This document shows, in pieces, positions 62,497 through 64,000 of a stretch of DNA of 64,000 nucleotides. The position numbers and the translations under genes are program-made. Source of the stretch: Pseudorhodoplanes sinuspersici (GTDB lineage: Bacteria; Pseudomonadota; Alphaproteobacteria; Rhizobiales; Xanthobacteraceae); assembly GCF_002119765.1 (NCBI RefSeq), contig NZ_CP021112.1:1172501-1236500 (forward strand). The letters run 5' to 3'. Below the pieces are notes generated by a model. It did no database searches. It saw only the letters and a program-made list of their open reading frames with translations, and was not told the origin of the DNA. Numbering within the stretch: position 1 is the first letter of the stretch; each line of letters starts with the position of its first letter.

Positions 62497-62638
62497 GTCA
62501 TTCCGGGACGGCGCATCGCTGGCAAGTTTACGCAGCCAGCGTAAACTTGGCTGCGTGCGCCGGGCCCGGAATCCAGTTCTTACAAAAAACAGCACTGGAT
62601 TCCGGGCTCGCGGGTTTGCACCCGCGCCCCGGAATGAC
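62497..62638. repeat. Palindromic GTCATTCC...GGAATGAC element, copy 2
   Basis: 142-bp version of the element at 12082, with inverted ends GTCATTCCGGG/CCCCGGAATGAC, central pair GGAATCCAG/CTGGATTCC and internal hairpins. Its left arm carries the 39-nt module 62521-62559 (hairpin AAGTTTACGC/GCGTAAACTT). Confidence 0.85.
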
Positions 62639-62672
62639 CGGAGAGAATTTCGCAAGCGTCTTTCTCTCCTCC

Positions 62673-63440
62673 CTAATACCGCGCCGGCACCGGCTTGCGG
62701 ATCAGCACCGCACCAGGAACCAGATCACGCGTTCCCTGATTGCGGAATGCCAGTTGCAGATTGCGATGCGCAAGCCGTGCATGTTCGCGCATCAACGATT
62801 CAGCTCTTGCCCCTTCACGCTCCTCGATCGCGCGCACCACACAATGATGATGATCCTGCGCGATGGTGAGAATCTGTCTCGCCTCCGGCAGCATGGCCTG
62901 CACCATGACAAACCCGCTCGGCGATGCGAAGGGAAGATTCAACGCGCGATCGATCTGTCGCGCAAGCACCGCACTGTCGGCGGCATCGATCAGCAGCGCG
63001 TGGAACTGCCCATTCAATCCGACATATTGGGAGAAGTCGTCGACGGTGAGAGTGGGCTGGCCCACCAATTCGTCGAGTTGGGCCAGCCGTTGCTTCATCT
63101 CGATCAGCACGGAATTGCGCACGCCGCGTTCGGCCGCAAGCCGTGCCGCGAAACCTTCCAGCGTGCCGCGCATTTCAATCGCATCATGGATGTCGCGCTC
63201 GGAGAACGCCTTGACCGCAAAGCCACCGGACGGAATCGCCTCGAGAAATCCTTCTTCTTCGAGACGCACCAGCGCCATGCGGATGGGCGTGCGGGAAATG
63301 CCGAGCCGCTCGACCATCGATAATTCTGAGATGCGGTCGCCCGGTTTCAAGTCACCGGACAGGATCAGGTCGCGCAGCGAGAGCTGCGCTTTGACCGTCT
63401 GTGAAAAGGATCGCTCGTTCTCTGTCGCCGGAGCCGGCAC
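62673..63440 (-). CDS. GntR-family regulator, FadR/FCD subfamily
   Basis: 255 residues. The N-terminal winged helix has LRDLILSGDLKPGDRISELS and ERLGISRTPIRMALVRLEEE; the C-terminal all-helical FCD domain has RDIHDAIEMRGTLEGFAARL, a FHALLIDAADSAVLARQI segment and HHHCVVRAIEEREGARAES, including the metal-site Asp/His positions. It is divergent from the LigM-like gene. The gap has two identical TGTATACA palindromes, typical of GntR sites. Confidence 0.9.
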   Translation of the reverse strand: MPAPATENERSFSQTVKAQLSLRDLILSGDLKPGDRISELSMVERLGISRTPIRMALVRLEEEGFLEAIPSGGFAVKAFSERDIHDAIEMRGTLEGFAARLAAERGVRNSVLIEMKQRLAQLDELVGQPTLTVDDFSQYVGLNGQFHALLIDAADSAVLARQIDRALNLPFASPSGFVMVQAMLPEARQILTIAQDHHHCVVRAIEEREGARAESLMREHARLAHRNLQLAFRNQGTRDLVPGAVLIRKPVPARY

Positions 63441-63493
63441 CGGTGACCTCCTTTTTCATGCCAGGTCCCCTTGAGGTCCCGTGGAATTCATGC

Positions 63494-63617
63494 TGTATAC
63501 AATAGAAACAAGACGGCCGGTGTGTCCATCCGGTTTGTCAAGAAACGGACTTAATTCGACCTAGGGAGAGCGGAACCCGCCAAAAGTCATATAGAGATCG
63601 TCGCATCTCTGTATACA
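63494..63617. promoter_or_regulatory. Two TGTATACA palindromes in the GntR/LigM gap
   Basis: CTGTATACA occurs at 63493-63501 and again at 63609-63617. The core TGTATACA is a perfect 8-bp palindrome; its copies are 116 bp apart. The first lies 53 bp upstream of the GntR start, the second 113 bp upstream of the ATG at 63731. They are candidate operators for GntR autoregulation and control of the demethylase gene. Confidence 0.7.
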
Positions 63618-63643
63618 CCCACGTGCAAATTCCGTCGAAATGA

Positions 63644-64000
<357 letters not shown>

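Overview
This is a high-GC window that reads as chromosomal DNA of an alphaproteobacterium, most likely Hyphomicrobiales (a Xanthobacteraceae/Nitrobacteraceae-like relative). The reasons are a GcrA cell-cycle regulator, a PstA with the long alphaproteobacterial N-terminal extension, a chemotaxis operon of rhizobial type, many NitT/TauT- and Liv-type solute-binding proteins, and interspersed palindromic repeats of the kind common in that order. Genus assignment is inference. I see no transposase, integrase, phage module, rRNA operon or CRISPR array. One tRNA gene, tRNA-Arg(UCG), is present.

Layout. 1-1.4 kb: the 5' part of argD and the divergent gcrA. 1.5-9.7 kb: a complete phosphate-starvation locus, phoR-pstSCAB-phoU-phoB, read on the minus strand, with a three-unit Pho box in front of pstS. 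9.7-20.2 kb: a flippase-like membrane protein; a phthalate 4,5-dioxygenase-type set (oxygenase plus a secreted binding protein, divergent from reductase-dehydrogenase-MarR); a flavin monooxygenase; a decayed gene; a MetE-like protein; a GNAT enzyme. 20.3-29.9 kb: a catabolic and transport cluster of unknown substrate. It has a NitT/TauT transporter, epimerase, Fe-alcohol dehydrogenase, CrtI-like oxidoreductase and DHDPS-family aldolase. Two paralogous TetR regulators sit among related palindromic operators.

30-38 kb: tRNA-Arg, an aldehyde dehydrogenase, repeat-rich DNA, an ATCase-like carbamoyltransferase whose aspartate-binding residues are altered, a GGDEF-EAL protein and an MFS carrier. 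38-46.4 kb: a chemotaxis block, cheW-R-D-B-(STAS-receiver fusion)-A-Y plus unrecognised partners, without a receptor gene. 46.6-49.3 kb: a LysR / ring-cleaving dioxygenase / hydrolase set resembling quinone-detoxification loci. 49.3-55.2 kb: histidine utilisation (hutF divergent from hutI-H-U). 55.3-64 kb: three more MetE-like zinc methyltransferase homologues, two tandem Liv-type binding proteins, a ureidoglycolate-lyase-like cupin, a GntR regulator, and the start of a LigM-type tetrahydrofolate-dependent demethylase cut by the window end.

The points most worth following are the twin-TetR operator system and its unassigned pathway, the non-canonical carbamoyltransferase, the STAS-CheY fusion beside cheA, and the four MetE-like proteins near a THF-dependent demethylase. 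Alignments and family calls were made by eye from the sequence; none was checked by database search.
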